The notes: generated from the letters alone by a model not told the origin. DNA of 64,000 bases from Pempheris klunzingeri (GCF_042242105.1 NC_092025.1:18010156-18074155); one strand, 5' to 3'; shown: positions 11,101 to 24,322, counted from the stretch's first letter. Numbers and translations are program-made.

Positions 11101-13693
11101 GCTCTATCAAGGAAGAGTGGAAGAGGCCGAGGCCATACTGAGAGAGGCTGCCAAGAGTAATAATATAGAGGCTCCTAAATGCATTTTTACAGAGGCTGAG
11201 GTAAGTTTATTATCTTGTTTTTTACGTGATAAACATAAACTGCACATGCCTCACCTGTTCATTAGTTTGAAATGAATGAAACATAGCACTGTAGTATTCC
11301 TGTTACCTTGGCTCAATTTCAGTTTAACCTGTTATTCTTAGGTGACTCATCATACCACATGATGTGGCCCTATTTTCATGGCAGCGCAACGACAAGTGCA
11401 AGCTGCACTTTAACCACTGAAATTTAATTTCTAAAGAAAAAGAATCCACGTCTACTATACCATACTACGTGTTTGTGTTTCAGGGCTTGTGGTTCATTAA
11501 CATATTAACAGGATCGGACCTTTCAGGTTTAACAGTTGCCGCCGGGTCTTCTTGTTTTTTCCCAGATCGAAGATGCACTGGCCATGAAAGACGAGAAACA
11601 CAACTTTTCAGTTATCGTGCGCAGCTGCAATATATTCTCTATCATATTACTGTGTTCACTTCTGTGGTACGTTTACGATTTCCTCACAGCGTAAATCGTT
11701 TAAGCATCGAAAACCAAAAGACAATCAAATCAGTAACTGTCGCTGCACCTCATGCTCAAATTAGAATCAAAAGATCTTGTTCATTCAAGATAATTAATGC
11801 AGTTGCACCCAAAATTGTTTGACTTTTGATTCAGAGTTTTTTTTTTTTATTGTTTCCCATCCAATGTGTGTTGTTTTGGATGTGTCTGCAGGATCACCAT
11901 CACCCTTAGTTACTATGGTTTACTCCTCAACACTTCAAACCTGCACGGCGACCCCTACTTAAACTGCTTCTTGTCTGCAGCAACAGAAGTGCCAGCTTAT
12001 ATAATTGCCTTGTTGCTGCTGAAGTACTGCTCCAGACACTTCTGCCAGTCCTCTACACTCTTCCTTGGCGGCGTTATGATCCTCTGTGTTCACCTAATTC
12101 CAATAGGTAATGCTCAAATGCTTTAAACGCTTTTTCCTGAATCTTATGTTGGTAGATGAGTCTAATTAACATCATGCTGGATATATTTTGTCACCAAAGA
12201 ATGCAACAAGTCTACAGCCATGGTAGTAGCTCTAGGCTGTACTCACTGTAGGCAAAGTGGTGCTTTGAGGTAAATGCTAGCATCAGCATACAAATGTGTT
12301 TACAATCAAAGTGCAGCAGGTTTACCAGACTTTTTCTTTTTATTGTTTGCTGTAGTTAAAGTTATCTTTTCTTTCCTCAGGTTTACCAGGTGTGGCTGTG
12401 TTTCTTGAGATGCTGGGGAAGTTCGGCATCACATCTTCATTTTGTGTGGTGTATGCCGTCACATCAGAGCTTTTCCCCACTGTGATCAGAAATACAGCGA
12501 TGGGCTGTTGCTCCATGGCCGCTCGTATCGGAACCATCATCTCCCCCTTTATCATTTATCTGGGTGAGTATATTTAGTTTTCTATTTAGCCAGTGCCAGG
12601 ACAATTTCTCTGACCCAAACTGTGGCTGATGTAATAGATTTGATTATTTCTCATTCATCAAATAAATGATTAGGCAACAGAAAATTATTATTATATAATT
12701 ATATTAGCTGTTTCTCTTTGTCATATATTGACTATAAATTTGAATGTCTTAAGGTTTTAGAGGTTTGGCCTTTGTGAAAATCTGAAAGCAAACTTTTCCC
12801 TAATTTTTTTCCTACATGGTTCATCGAGAAAATAATCAGCAGATTAATCAATGAAAATAACTTCAAGAAATAGTTAGTTGCCACTCTACTTTGGTTAGAC
12901 ACTCCGGGGTGAGATCTCTTGTCTTGTCGTCCAGATTAAGTTTCTTACTCCATGTGTTGAGACTTGACAAGAGAATAGAAGACGGTTAACTGTGTTTTTT
13001 TTTAAATCAAAATCATGTATTAGTCTTTATTTGGATCTGAAAAGGCTATTTTTCTATCATTTATGGTTTCTCTGCCCTTGTAGTTGTATTTTTTGCTTCT
13101 TTTCTTGCAGGACAATACTTCAAGGCACTCCCATACATACTGATGGGAGCTTTAGCCATTTCTGGTGCCGTCTTGTGTCTCCTGCTACCAGAGACGTATG
13201 GGAAGGCTTTACCAGAGACCATATCACAAATACAGCAGATATGCGGGTGAGTTTACACACTGGACCTACATTGTGTTTACTATCCACAGTGTTTCACTAC
13301 CAGCACAGATGGAGCCACTTCAAAGGTCATAGCTTTACGCTTGGCTTATCTTTCAACTACAAACGGTTGGAAAAAGATTTACCAGCTGCTTCAGTTACAA
13401 GTTGTCTTCGACCAGTACCTGTTACATTTGATGTCAGATTATTATTCAAAGAGGAGAAGCTCTTAAATCCAGTCACTGGGAGAAATTATTAACATACAAA
13501 TAAATAAAATAACTCAGTGCAGATAGTATTTATGGGTGACACAGCTTGGCCTCATAAAAGTGCTGCAGAAACAGTCGAGCATTTCATCATTTATGTCTCT
13601 CAATATTCAAACAGGAGAAGAGGAAAGAAAGAAGAGGAATCTGAAAATGAAGAGAGCACAGCTGATTATCACAGTAAAGAATCCAAGTTATAA
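8164..13693 (+). CDS. slc22a4/5-like: OCTN-type organic cation/carnitine transporter, SLC22 family (copy B)
   Basis: Second complete OCTN-type gene, tandem and same strand as copy A. Ten coding exons: 8164-8571, 9309-9412, 9505-9659, 10255-10426, 11074-11200, 11566-11666, 11892-12106, 12381-12563, 13111-13246, 13615-13693; 1680 nt, 559 aa. The start has a good context (GTAATGG). Seen in order: [18 protein letters not shown]-terminus; glycosylated loop with four sequons (NYS, NVT, NYS, NVS) ending [45 protein letters not shown] with Glu457 matching Na+-linked Glu452 of human OCTN2; [12 protein letters not shown] near the end of TM12. Odd points: the Walker-A-like site reads GTEILSPK (223-230), losing the GK-S/T core; the cytoplasmic tail is highly charged ([10 protein letters not shown]) and ends -SKL, which fits both a peroxisomal PTS1 and a class I PDZ ligand. 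Exon 6 (101 nt) has the vertebrate OCTN size. Substrate is inferred from family only. It could be annotated slc22a4, slc22a5 or slc22a5-like in databases. Confidence 0.95.
12640..12885. repeat. Degenerate ATTAATCGATT-type teleost repeat in intron 8 of copy B
   Basis: The stretch holds CATTCATCAAATAAATGATTAGGC at one end and CATCGAGAAAATAATCAGCAGATTAATC at the other, with AATGTCTTAAGGTTTTAG between. This order matches a common fish repeat whose ends are AATCGATTAAT-rich. Another partial copy starts near 63475. The call is from pattern memory, not alignment. Confidence 0.5.
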
Positions 13694-13990
13694 TAATTGT
13701 TTGTGTTTTTTGTATTTCTGTTCTATATTTAAGTGTCCGAAGTATTTTACTGACCTATTTACTTGTTAAAGAGGCTCTAGTGGGCTCAGTTTCAAAGCTA
13801 GAATAATGATATGGATACTATATGAAACTAGATAAGCTGGGGCATCCGTTCGGGAGCGATACAGTACGAAACATATCAGCCCAGGTTGTGGCTGAATAAT
13901 GGTCCAAAGTCGGGCTAAATTTTGGCAAGGCAAAAACTTAGTCTGGTCCATTGACCTCTCACCTCAAGATACTTGGTGTATAGTATAAAA

Positions 13991-13996
13991 AATAAA
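13991..13996 (+). terminator. Candidate polyadenylation signal of slc22 copy B
   Basis: AATAAA about 300 nt after the stop codon of copy B, the first canonical hexamer in the 3' flank. The 3' UTR could also extend further, since the AT-rich non-repetitive flank continues past 14.8 kb. Confidence 0.35.
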
Positions 13997-16884
13997 GTTA
14001 GTGTCGGTCTTCAGTGTGTTTACACTAGTTAGTTAGTGTGTATTGGAGGCATATGGTGGTGAGAATGATGACAGTAAGCAAAAATGGCAATCTGCCACTG
14101 CACTGGGGAAATATTTTTATTGTATCAGATCACTGTTGCACTCAAAAAGCTCAAAAACTAAAAAATGTAAATAGTTCAAAAAACTTGGAGTGTTAAGAAA
14201 TATTTCTCCATTCAGAGATGTTTTGGACCACTATATTTAGTGTCTTTATTTAGTCAACTTTGATAAAACACGCCTTCATTTTTGTGTTTCTTTTTTATAT
14301 GTGGCATAATCTCAATTCCTTTATTCATTATTATGGTTTATTGACTTATTTGCCCTTTTAGCTGAGGTTGTTCAGATTTAAGAGATATGAAGCATTTGAA
14401 GCCATTCATATTTCAGAGCTCAAAGGATTAAGAGACTGTATTTTATGTGAAACTCTGTTTTGTGTGTCGTCACTGAAAAATGTCCTGAAGATTATGTGTG
14501 AAAAGTCCAAACAAAAGAGTTGTATTTTGTTTTATTCAGCACTAATTCACTCCCACTTATTGAGAGCATGTTATTTTGTTTGTTCTCCAATCTGCAGTTT
14601 CTCTAGCAGTTTTTTTGGTTCATTTAAACTATTTTAAACTTGGTGGATGATCATTGTTTTCCAGTGACAGACCCAGTCCTGTAATTATAGTCCTATTCCT
14701 ATAAATCTGAACTTTTATTTCAACATGAATCTGCTGCTTTTTAATGTCTGTGCAGAGTGCATCTCCCTCATTCAGGTCATTTGAGTCTAGTCAAGTCTAA
14801 TATTATTCACTGGTTTTCATTGTGAAGCTGTGAGCTGTTTGTTTTTCAGCAGAATAAATGCAACTTCACAATGAAACTCCAGTGGATCATTTTAACATGA
14901 CAGGGTTGTAGTTTTATTTTGTTCAGCACAGAGGGAATGAACAAGCAAGAGAATAGTGTGCTGAATAAACCATTCTCATCTTGTGATTTGTCTTCATAAC
15001 ACTGAAGAGCCTGGAGGTGGAGGTAAAACACATGACAGTATATTATCGATAGCTGATGAACAGCTGGATAAAATAATGATCTTTTCCTCATCAGCAAACA
15101 TATTTATCATCCAACAAGCATAAACAAAGCCACAAGTGTGTCAGGAGAGTTGAAATGCCTTAAATTCACACTAACAAATAAAAGGCCTTAAGGATTATTA
15201 GATTAATTAAATTCTGTTTGGGAAGGTCAACAAAATGTATGTATTGAATGCTGTAAGCCGGCCTCATTTAATATTTGACAAAATCACTTCTGAGTCGACT
15301 TCAAACGACATCCTTTTACAGTTCGGCTACATTTAACACACAACGTCTGCGACTCTGAATGTAATGACAGCTGTAATGATTAATATCACTGAGAGCAAAT
15401 GTATTTTTCACATTAATATAATTGCAACAAGTGATCTTTAACTGCACCAGTTGTTGCCACTTTGCTGTATCAACTTTATCCTAAGTCGTGTGTATTCATA
15501 CAACGATATTATCAGATTTTATTTTTATTTGTATTGCAAATTGGCCTTGAGTTTAATTAAACTGTGGTATTAAAAAGTCTTAGATTTAACTTGCTGGCAC
15601 CCTGGAAGCACGAGTTAACAGTGAAGCAAGACGCTTTGACTTTTACATCTTTTCATTCTTCATTTATCTTAAATGTATGTGTCATTTGGGTCTAGACAGA
15701 TAAAGCTACAGTCATGCAGCTATATATAGTTCTATATGTCTGGGGGAAGCACCATAAACACGTCATCTATTTCCGTGGAAAACCCACAGTCATTTCTCTT
15801 TCAGTAGAAACCTGACAGGAAGCTTAACAATTCAAAAGAAAAAGTGAAATCTTTGAGTGCTGATTTTCTAGTTAAGTGACACCATAAGCATTGCATCTGT
15901 AAATATAGTGCAGTTGTTCTTCCTTCTGTTGCTGAGGAGCTCTCGTGGCTGGGAATCATGTTGTAACGGGTTTGGCCTCGCCTGAAGGCTTTATTGAAAT
16001 AAAAGTGAAAGTACTTACTGCGTTCAGCACACTGGCCGACCATTTGGTTCTTTGTTCATCGTTATTCACGGGCACAAATGGACTTTTTTTTTTCTCCCTA
16101 TATATGGAATAACAACAATATGGCTGCATAAGTGAGGGTAAGTTTTCTCTTAATTATCATCTCTAAACTGTCGCACAGCATTGAGCTGGTTATGATGTTT
16201 CATAATGACATCGCTTCGTTAATGTGATGAGCAGCTGAAGGGACACTGAAGGATCTACAGTCGCTCTGAAGTTGCCTTTTATTGAGCTTTTCTCTGTTTT
16301 GTTTTGGACAAAACAGCAAATTCAAAGTGAAAGCAAAGTGAATATAAATAGCTGCAGATCAGCTGGCTTCTTTTTTCTATTTCTCTTTACTGCTTATTCC
16401 TTTAGTTCCGTCTACTGTATATTTTACATCATTACGGCTGCTGTGCACATTTTTTAATATATATTTAACATATAATTTGTGTATAATTATATAAAAAGCA
16501 GCTGATATATATGTTTTTAAATAATATAGCAGCAGTGTATTGCAGACTTGTAACTGCTGACATGTTTTTAAATGGCTGCTATCAGGCCAGTCCTCATTTC
16601 TCACTGCGAATCTGCGCAGTTGGTCTAAAATGTATTAAACGCTGTATCATGAAGAGCCGCTAGAGGTCGCTATATGCAGCCGTCGAATGGGCAGCATATA
16701 AATATTATATTAATATTAAGATATTATAATAAGTGATTTATATACTCAGTGGGTACTTGCAGTAATTTCCACAAAGGTGTAAGGTGTAGTCTCGGCGTAT
16801 TTAAGAACAAACTTAAGGCTGTTGGGTATTTTGAATTATATTTTTTCCAAGCTGCATTCTTCTGACTGCTGTGATCACTTTGCA

Positions 16885-16970
16885 CACCATTTAATGGTAC
16901 TCCACTACATTTCAGAGGAAAATACTGTATGTGTTACACTACTACAGCTATTTGATGGCTTACTTCACAA
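16885..16970 (-). repeat. Fragment of the AAGTAAAAGT-type teleost repeat (reverse)
   Basis: GGTACTCCACTACATTTCAGAGG followed by AATACTGTATG reads as the reverse complement of the end of the AAGTAAAAGT-type repeat found forward at 17262 and 24890. Short and diverged. Confidence 0.4.
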
Positions 16971-17261
16971 ATGTATCTTTGACACAGAAAACAAAAAGGA
17001 TAAAGCTGACGATGAAGCTTACGAGATATACATGATTAAAGATTGATCTATTAAAGATTAAAGATGTTTTTGTTTTTTTTTACTTACATGAGGGAAATGT
17101 GTGCTTCTTCCTCCACTGATCGCAAAACGTTAAATAGTCTCATGAAATGACCACAACATGCCAACAGTGTTTTGATAGTTTAAGCTACCCAACAGAATAA
17201 TAAACAGTGGTGCTATTAGATTGGTATTTTGATAGATTATGCAATATAAAATGATTCCATC

Positions 17262-17680
17262 ACAAATAAAAGTCCTGTTTTAAACTCTTCTCAGAAAAAC
17301 CTAAAAGTGCTCATAGTGCAGAAAAATGGCACCCATGATTTTATATTGTACTCTTAGATTATTATTATTATTACAGATCCATTAATGTAGCATTTTACTA
17401 TTGTAGATTATGGAGGTGGAGCTATTTGAACTGTTTTCTAAACTGTTGAGTCGTTTAATCTGTGACAGAGCGTCATAATTTATAAAATAATCATTTGTTT
17501 TGTATGTAAAATCTTTATCTTTTAGCATTCCGGTAAATGTAGTGCAGCAAAAATTACAATATTTGCCTCTTCATTGAAGCGCAGTAGAAACAGTAAGTTG
17601 CATAAAGTGGAAATAGATAAGTGAAGTGTAAGTACCTCAGATTTGTAGTAGAACAGCAGTTGAGCAGTAGGATTTAAGTG
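17262..17680 (+). repeat. AAGTAAAAGT-type teleost interspersed repeat
   Basis: Blocks in the expected order: AAATAAAAGTCCTG, GTGCTCATAGTGCAG, TTAATGTAGCATTTTACT, GGAGGTGGAGCTATTTGAACT, TTTGTATGTAAAATC, AATGTAGTGCAGCAAAAATTAC, then AAGTGTAAGTACCTCAG. It shares this block order with 24890-25275 and the fragments at 21785, 32440 and 42908. Non-coding. Confidence 0.65.
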
Positions 17681-18331
17681 CTTTTTGTACCATCTCTGTC
17701 CCTTGGGGAGGGTAAACTGAGGTCAGTGTCAACGTCAGACCAGCAGATTCAATAAATGAACACTAGATGTCACCATTGGTTTCACATTCAGATAAACATT
17801 GTATCATTATTAACCACTAGATGGCACTAAAGCCTAAACTAGACCCGACATGAACTTCACACGCTTACACTGTGCTTTCTTTGTGTCATGTGTCATGTGT
17901 CATGTGAAAAAGGAAGTCTGGTGGTTTCACTGCTGATGACTCACTGAGCACTTGGTTGTTATTTACTCACCTTGAAACTTAACTTGCCTGCTGATCTGAT
18001 CACACATATTTTTGGGGGGATTTGCATGTGTGAGAGTGTTTGTGGGAGAGAGTAGACCACGACGGCTCACCGTAGAGATAAACCAACTTTTTATTACAAT
18101 CTCCCCGCAGAGCTGTTGAATGACGGTCCTACTGTAAAAACAGGAAATTCATCTTTCAAACCTGGGCAGTTGTACTTGATCTACTTTTAAACCCAGTCAC
18201 CTAGAAGAGGCCATTACATAACATCATTACGGGAACCTTTGTGCTTCATAAATAGCAGCAGCGCAAACTTCCCCATACCAACACCAGGCGAGATGACTGA
18301 AGGATACCTATAAAAGCTTTAAATCTAGTAG

Positions 18332-18333
<2 letters not shown>

Positions 18334-18375
<42 letters not shown>
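18334..18375. repeat. (TG)n microsatellite
   Basis: About 21 uninterrupted TG units. A poly-(CV) open frame across it is an artefact. Confidence 0.97.
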
Positions 18376-18377
<2 letters not shown>

Positions 18378-21300
18378 AGCCTTTGATATGCCTTTGTCTC
18401 AAATCCATGAAATCTCCTTTGCTCTCAAATGCCTCTGCTATCAGTTACAATCAGTTACTGAACGAGATCTAACCAGGGCGATGCCAGTAGATAAGAGGCT
18501 GCCTCAGATGCACACAGATGGAAGAGAATAAAAAAAACAGAGTGTTTTGAGAGTCACTGCAGTTGGAGCACCTTAGTTTGCAGAGTGGTTGCAGCATGTA
18601 CCACGTGACGGCATGGTACTTTGCTGGATTTCACACCAAACTTTAAACCCTAACCTGCTTCCTGTTGGCCCACATTGTCTCTGTCTACTGAAATATTAAT
18701 ATAGAAATGAATAATTTAATTTAATTAGTATACAACAGAGCTGCTCAGTCATTGCTTAACTGTGCAGGTCCATCGCCTTATCTGTCATTTTGCTCACATT
18801 TTGAGTCGTTAATGATTGGCGCTGTGGATCTTGTTGCTCTGCAGTGCTCTTGTGTCAAAGTTTCCGATGTGGTGTTGCACCTTAACTCAGAGTCACACCG
18901 TGAAATCACAGTGGGTTTGCAACTTCAAGGGTTCACTCTCTGATACCTTCTAGTTGAATAACGCCAGAGCTGTACAAATAGCAGATCTCTCACTGTCTGA
19001 GGACCAAGACAAAGCCGTGTCTTTTTCGTGTGAGTGGTCCAACAACCATCGGGTTATTCTTCAGGATGGCTGCTGGTATTTTTGGGTAGTGTGTGAGTGA
19101 AAAATGTTACCAGCACCAAGATACTCACAATCTAAGAACCAAGACCCATGCACACAGAAAATGTATATTTTTGGTACATTAATGTATATTCTAGGCCTGC
19201 CAATAGCTTTAGCCTTGCTCTGGGACTTTCTCTCAGTGCAAGCATTCTTCTTCTTGTCATAAAACATGCATCATACCCTCATGAGAACAATAACTCTTTG
19301 AGATGATTTCTTTGTAAATGCCACAGTTGCAGTGGCCTCTTACAAAGCTCTTACTGTAAGGAAACGGCTGGGATGACAGCTTTACATGGAAGGGTGGAAG
19401 CCCAGAGTTGGATTTCCCAAGTAGAGGCAGGTTTCTTAGAAATGCCTCGGCGTCCCCTCTGAGCAACACCACCCTCTGGTCAGATGATGTAACTGCACCG
19501 TAATGACTTCTTTCAAGTCACGTGATTTATAGGAACTTGAGCCTCTGTTTATCTCAGTATTGCAGAGGCTGTATAGACCCATAGCTCAGCAGCTGCCTTT
19601 TACTGCATCATGTGTTTGTGCAGTTTTATTTCTCTTTTCTGAAGATTGCAGAGTTAATAACTGGCAGTGAGTGGGAGATGCAGTACGGGAGTTGATTTCT
19701 CAACCATAGTATTTCATCCCGCATGCATGCACCCCCTACTTTGGAGACGTGCATGTATGAAGTTTTTGGCTTTAGGGGTCTTGAGGCTTGAACATAAGGC
19801 AATAGCGACATCATGTTGGAGGATATTTTTAAAGTCAGACGCCTTTATTGGGAAACTCCTAGCAAGAAGTCTGAGGTTGAGACAAGGTGCCACCATAACA
19901 CCATGTGAAGCACAAGGAACCATATCAATACGCTCATTTCTAAAACAAATAAATAAAAACCTATGGTATGTTTCTGAACAGGTCCTGCACGTTTTGCCTC
20001 TCTACTCCTTGTTTTCTTCCTGTTTTCTGCTTTTGTTGTTGTTGCTAAGACTTAGCAGGGCATGGTGCCAGCTGGCAGTGCATTGTTTCCTGCTGAACGT
20101 CTGCCTTCTGCTAATATGGGCTCAGTCCCGATTTCAGAATTAGATTTAATGTTGTGAACACAGAGATATGCGGTGCAAATTGGCCTAAACACATTGCGCA
20201 TTTTAAACACTAACAGTGGCAAAGAAGGAGAGGCATTCCCAGGAAGTTAGTAGCAACAGCATAAGTGTTTCCGGTCTCGTAAGACAAAGAGCGAGTCAGC
20301 ACTGCTGAATAACACACACCTCATTCTTTTAGTGCAGTGTGCAGTGTACAGTGCTGTGGGCTGTGCCAGAGACCTCAGATTTACACTTAGATAGACTGTG
20401 ATACATTGCTACACTGCTATTACATACATACTGACATATAAATATACCGCCTGTAGTTATGGGGGTCAGTTGCAGGTCAGTTTAAGAGTACAGGAATTCC
20501 AGTTGCCAAGACAGATTACTATGTAACTTTAAGTGAATAAGGGAGAAAGTGAGGCCAGATGATTGATACAGGTTCTCTGATGATCAGCAAGCATTTTCAA
20601 GATTCTCCGAGTCTCCGGTGTGTCGTGATGCAGAGATGTTGGCATTTGCTCCCAGAGAGTCCCACCCTTAGCTAAAGTGATGCCACTGTCTTTAAAAACA
20701 TCACATAGCTATAGTAGGTTTGCACATCGCTTTGGTCATAAAGATGTTCCTATATTCAGTTAACGAATGAAATAAAGCATTTACATTCAATTGAAGCCCT
20801 CCAGCAGTCGTGAATGTATCTTCTCATTTATGTTCAGCAAGATTCATGATTTATGGCAAAAAAAAAATTCTCAGAAGTGTGACTGCACAAGATAAAGATT
20901 TCACCAACACATGCATGTTCTCCTGGAAGGAACAAATGTACACTTATACGAATCTACACAGACACTTCACCCAATGACCGTGACAGGCATTCAGATGTTC
21001 ACATGGAGCAGGAAAACACCAAAATGACAGTTATGTATTTTTAGCTAAAGGGAGTTCTTTAGGGAAGAAAAGTCACTCATCAACAATTTGGTTGAGTCAC
21101 GAAATTATCCAACGCCTTGAGTGTTATTTCAGATGCATCATTCTGTGTATCGTCTATGTGATGCATCAGGTATTCTCATGACTAGAGAGCCTAAAGTTGC
21201 CTACAGGTAGCTATTACTGATAATCACTGACGATGCAAATCCCCGTGGTTGCTGTCTGATTAAAATCCAACCGCTGCCTCATCTGACCTGTTTTGCTACT

Positions 21301-21563
21301 TGATGTGCTATTGTGGGCACCAGAGCCTGACATCCACCCCCTGCGTGTGCATGCATAGGGGTGTGTGTGTTTGTGTGACAGACAGGCTTCTGGTCCTTCC
21401 CGTAAATCATCTGATTCTAGCAAACTGTCTACTCCTTTCTTTCTTCCTTTTCTCTCTCATATGTTCCCACAGACCTACGGTACCTGTGTCAGCTCTCTCT
21501 CTTGCCAAGTAAGGCCATCTAACTAGTATACAATCTAAAGCAAGAGACAAGGCTTTAGCTGAC

Positions 21564-21568
<5 letters not shown>

Positions 21569-21598
<30 letters not shown>
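21569..21598. repeat. (CT)n microsatellite
   Basis: Fifteen CT units directly seen; further short CTCTCT runs lie at about 21450 and 21620, so the block is broadly pyrimidine-rich. Confidence 0.95.
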
Positions 21599-21601
<3 letters not shown>

Positions 21602-21784
21602 CCTCTGTCTAGTTGTTCGTTTCTCTCTCTCACACCCATACATGCACACAGGATGCACTCACACATCATTGGATTTTTGGCAAACAGGAATGTCCTGTTT
21701 ACACAAATAACACAGTCACACAGAATTTGATTACATTCAAACATGACAGTTTGCATGAATAGGTCAACTATGTGAGTGTATTTC

Positions 21785-21895
21785 CAAAAGTAGTGGAAAT
21801 ATATTCAGATTCTTTACTTAATTAAAAATAGCAATATCACATTGTAAAAATACTCATACATATGAATATACATAAGTAATGGACTTACAACCAAC
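21785..21895 (+). repeat. 5' fragment of the AAGTAAAAGT-type teleost repeat
   Basis: AAAGTAGTGGAAATATATTCAGATTC followed by TTTACTTAATTAAAAATAGCAATA and GTAAAAATACTCATAC match the start of the element seen at 24890. The rest of the element is absent. Confidence 0.55.
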
Positions 21896-22824
21896 ATAAT
21901 TTAGCCTCTTAACAAGCTGTGGCATGAATACAGGGCAGGATGAGGGATTGTTGTCTTATTTGGGATCACAACCAGTTGGGAAACCATTTTTTACTTGGTT
22001 ATCTGTTCTAATTTGAATCAGATATGACGTACCAGTAGGGACAAGTACATATGAGCATAAAAAACCTTTGAGTAAGCATTAAATAAAGGTGCTCTGCGTC
22101 GCCATGGCTCATTTCCGTCTTATGCTTATGCAGCTTGTCTTTTGCTCGCTCGTGGTGAGAGACAACAGTAGTGTACGCGGGAAGTACATGTGAAAAGGAG
22201 ATTTTATTTATTTGTAATCTGAGTTGTTCTCAATCTTGTAGACAGTACTATAAAAACAAATCTTGGCTGACTGACCTGACCAGACAATGTTGCTGATTTA
22301 GATTTGATCTAAAAATCCTGATGTGTGTAGTTGCTGGCATGAGTGACTGCAGACCCCAGGCTTGCTGGAACAGTACCAGTGAGACCATTATCAGATTAAA
22401 ACAGACAAATGCAGAGGGAGACGGCACTCGGTTCCTGTCTAACCCACAGCTCCACACTTGCTCCTTGCCTGTGCACAGCGCAGGGGAGAGGGGGAGACAT
22501 AGGATTCAGTGCAGGCAGACTCAGTGCAGCATGCACAGGGTGTAAAAGAATAATACATTTCAATAATGTTATACTTCTCACCTTTTCCCTGACGGTCTTA
22601 CTCATAACCCCAGCAAACAGCTAGCAACAAGCTACTAGCCATCAGTCACAGCATCCACCTGTCCCTCAACCTGTTGTCCTTTATTATGCATAACTTTAAG
22701 CCTTAATATGATTTAAATGAAAAGGTTATATAAAATTCATCTGCCTGCAGTGGTCATGAATACAGAAATTAGTTATAAATTAGTTATGACCCAAACCATT
22801 TTTTCTACCAGTACCAGTACCATT

Positions 22825-22950
22825 TTAACATGGAGGTCAAAGGGGACTGACTTGCTTTTTTCTCAAGCGACCGTTCGAAGAACTGCAGCTTTTGGCACTT
22901 CCACATTGACTTTATTTTCCAGCCCTGGAGGCTGCCATTTGATAACAACA
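22825..22950 (+). repeat. Fragment of a common teleost interspersed repeat
   Basis: The blocks GGAGGTCAAAGGGGACTGAC, CGAAGAACTGCAGC, TTTTGGCACTTCCACATTG and CCAGCCCTGGAGGCTGCC occur in the order I know from an abundant fish repeat. It contains no transposase frame. Confidence 0.55.
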
Positions 22951-23017
22951 GCTCGTTTCCAGTAAATCAGCAGACTATTCATCACTGTTTGTTTCACTCC
23001 CTGTGTCTCTTACACAC

Positions 23018-23062
23018 ACTCTCTCTCTCCCCCCCCCCTCTCTCTCTCTCTCTCTTTCTCTT
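23018..23062. repeat. (CT)n with internal C tract
   Basis: CTCTCTCTC, then ten C, then CT repeats. Low-complexity pyrimidine tract. A poly-T tract follows at 23130-23150. Confidence 0.92.
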
Positions 23063-24235
23063 CTCTCAGACAGACACATACACAGACACACAAACAAACA
23101 CGCCTCAGTTAATTTTTTTTCAATCAAAGTGCTCTTTTTTTTTTTTTCTTTTCAACCTCAAGCCCTCACATGCAAGCCCATAGCAGACATGTTGACAAGT
23201 TGCCACTCGATGATTCACATATAGATGCATTCTTAGTCATGAATTATTATTTTTCTTGGGCTGGTATCTGCTGAATCATGGTCAGACCTTGAGGTGTGAG
23301 GCCTACTGTAAAATGTTTACTCTAGTTAGACTATTAAACAATGTTAAAACTTTTTTTTTTGCCCTTTAGATATGCTCCAGTGCGATGACAAAAAACTTAA
23401 TTTAGAAAACCCCTTTTTAGTGACAAATGTTAAAATTATATCATGGATTACTGAGATAAGCCCTCCAAGTGGCCAACTGCTGCTTCCTGCCATTGTTGTA
23501 GTTGTTGTTACTTGGCAGCTGTCTTCTGGATAATAACACTTCTTGAGAACGACTTCAATAACTTAAACAAAGAGTTTTGGGATGTGAGTGACTATGAGTG
23601 TACTGTAATGAGCTATAATTGGCCTTGAATATGAGTCACAATGAAACTAGAGGAATTACTTGTGCTTTGGTGGTTTTTTGATGATTAGTTTGATAATTAC
23701 TTGAGTCATCGCATCAGTAAAGGTGGTGAGAACTGTGTATCTCTCTGCTCTGCTCTCCCCGCTGTCAAGTCAAGACATTAGATCAAATTAAGGGCATTTC
23801 TGGGTGAAAAGCAGGATGGCTGATTTTTATGTTTTCAGGTATGGTTGCATCAAGGGCCAAAAAAAATAAAAAGGGCATGTGGTGGGGCACCAACACACAA
23901 AAGGCTATGACTATGGTGAAATAATACAAACCCTGGTTAAGATTAAACTTGTTTTATGATGTGACTCACGTTTGCAGTAGTACCACAACACCTCTGTAAA
24001 GGCACGTAGAGCCCAACACATTCCACGGCATGTAGGGCAGCTCTTCTATGGCACTGCATCAGTTCTTGTCTACCGTAGAAGGAATGTTGAGTCACTATAG
24101 AGGTCAGTTTTGTTTAATATACCAATTTGGAAGCATCCATAAAGGCTCTTTTGTTGGTTCATCAGGGGTTACATCAGTCATCATTGTACAATCATTGTAT
24201 TTCCTTTTTTCAATATATAAACTAGGCCAATTCTT

Positions 24236-24300
24236 AGGAAGAGGATATTCTCATTTTTTAACCTTTATTTAATCAGGAACAGCTCTGGAGCAACAGCAGA
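24236..24300 (-). repeat. Reverse 3' end of a TTAAATAAAGG-tailed repeat
   Basis: TTTTTTAACCTTTATTTAATCAGG is the reverse complement of the CTGGTTAAATAAAGG tail seen forward at 44140-44290. Such tails mark the 3' end of a common fish retroelement-like repeat. Only the end is present. Confidence 0.45.
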
Positions 24301-24322
24301 CAGCAGGGACAAGTGCAAATTT

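Noticed and set aside
10685..11275. 196-codon ORF in slc22 copy B
   Set aside because: It is exon 5 (11074-11200) read through into intronic sequence on both sides.
19667..20143. 158-codon ORF in the gene-poor interval
   Set aside because: No recognisable domain or membrane-protein pattern; composition is that of random open frame in non-coding DNA.
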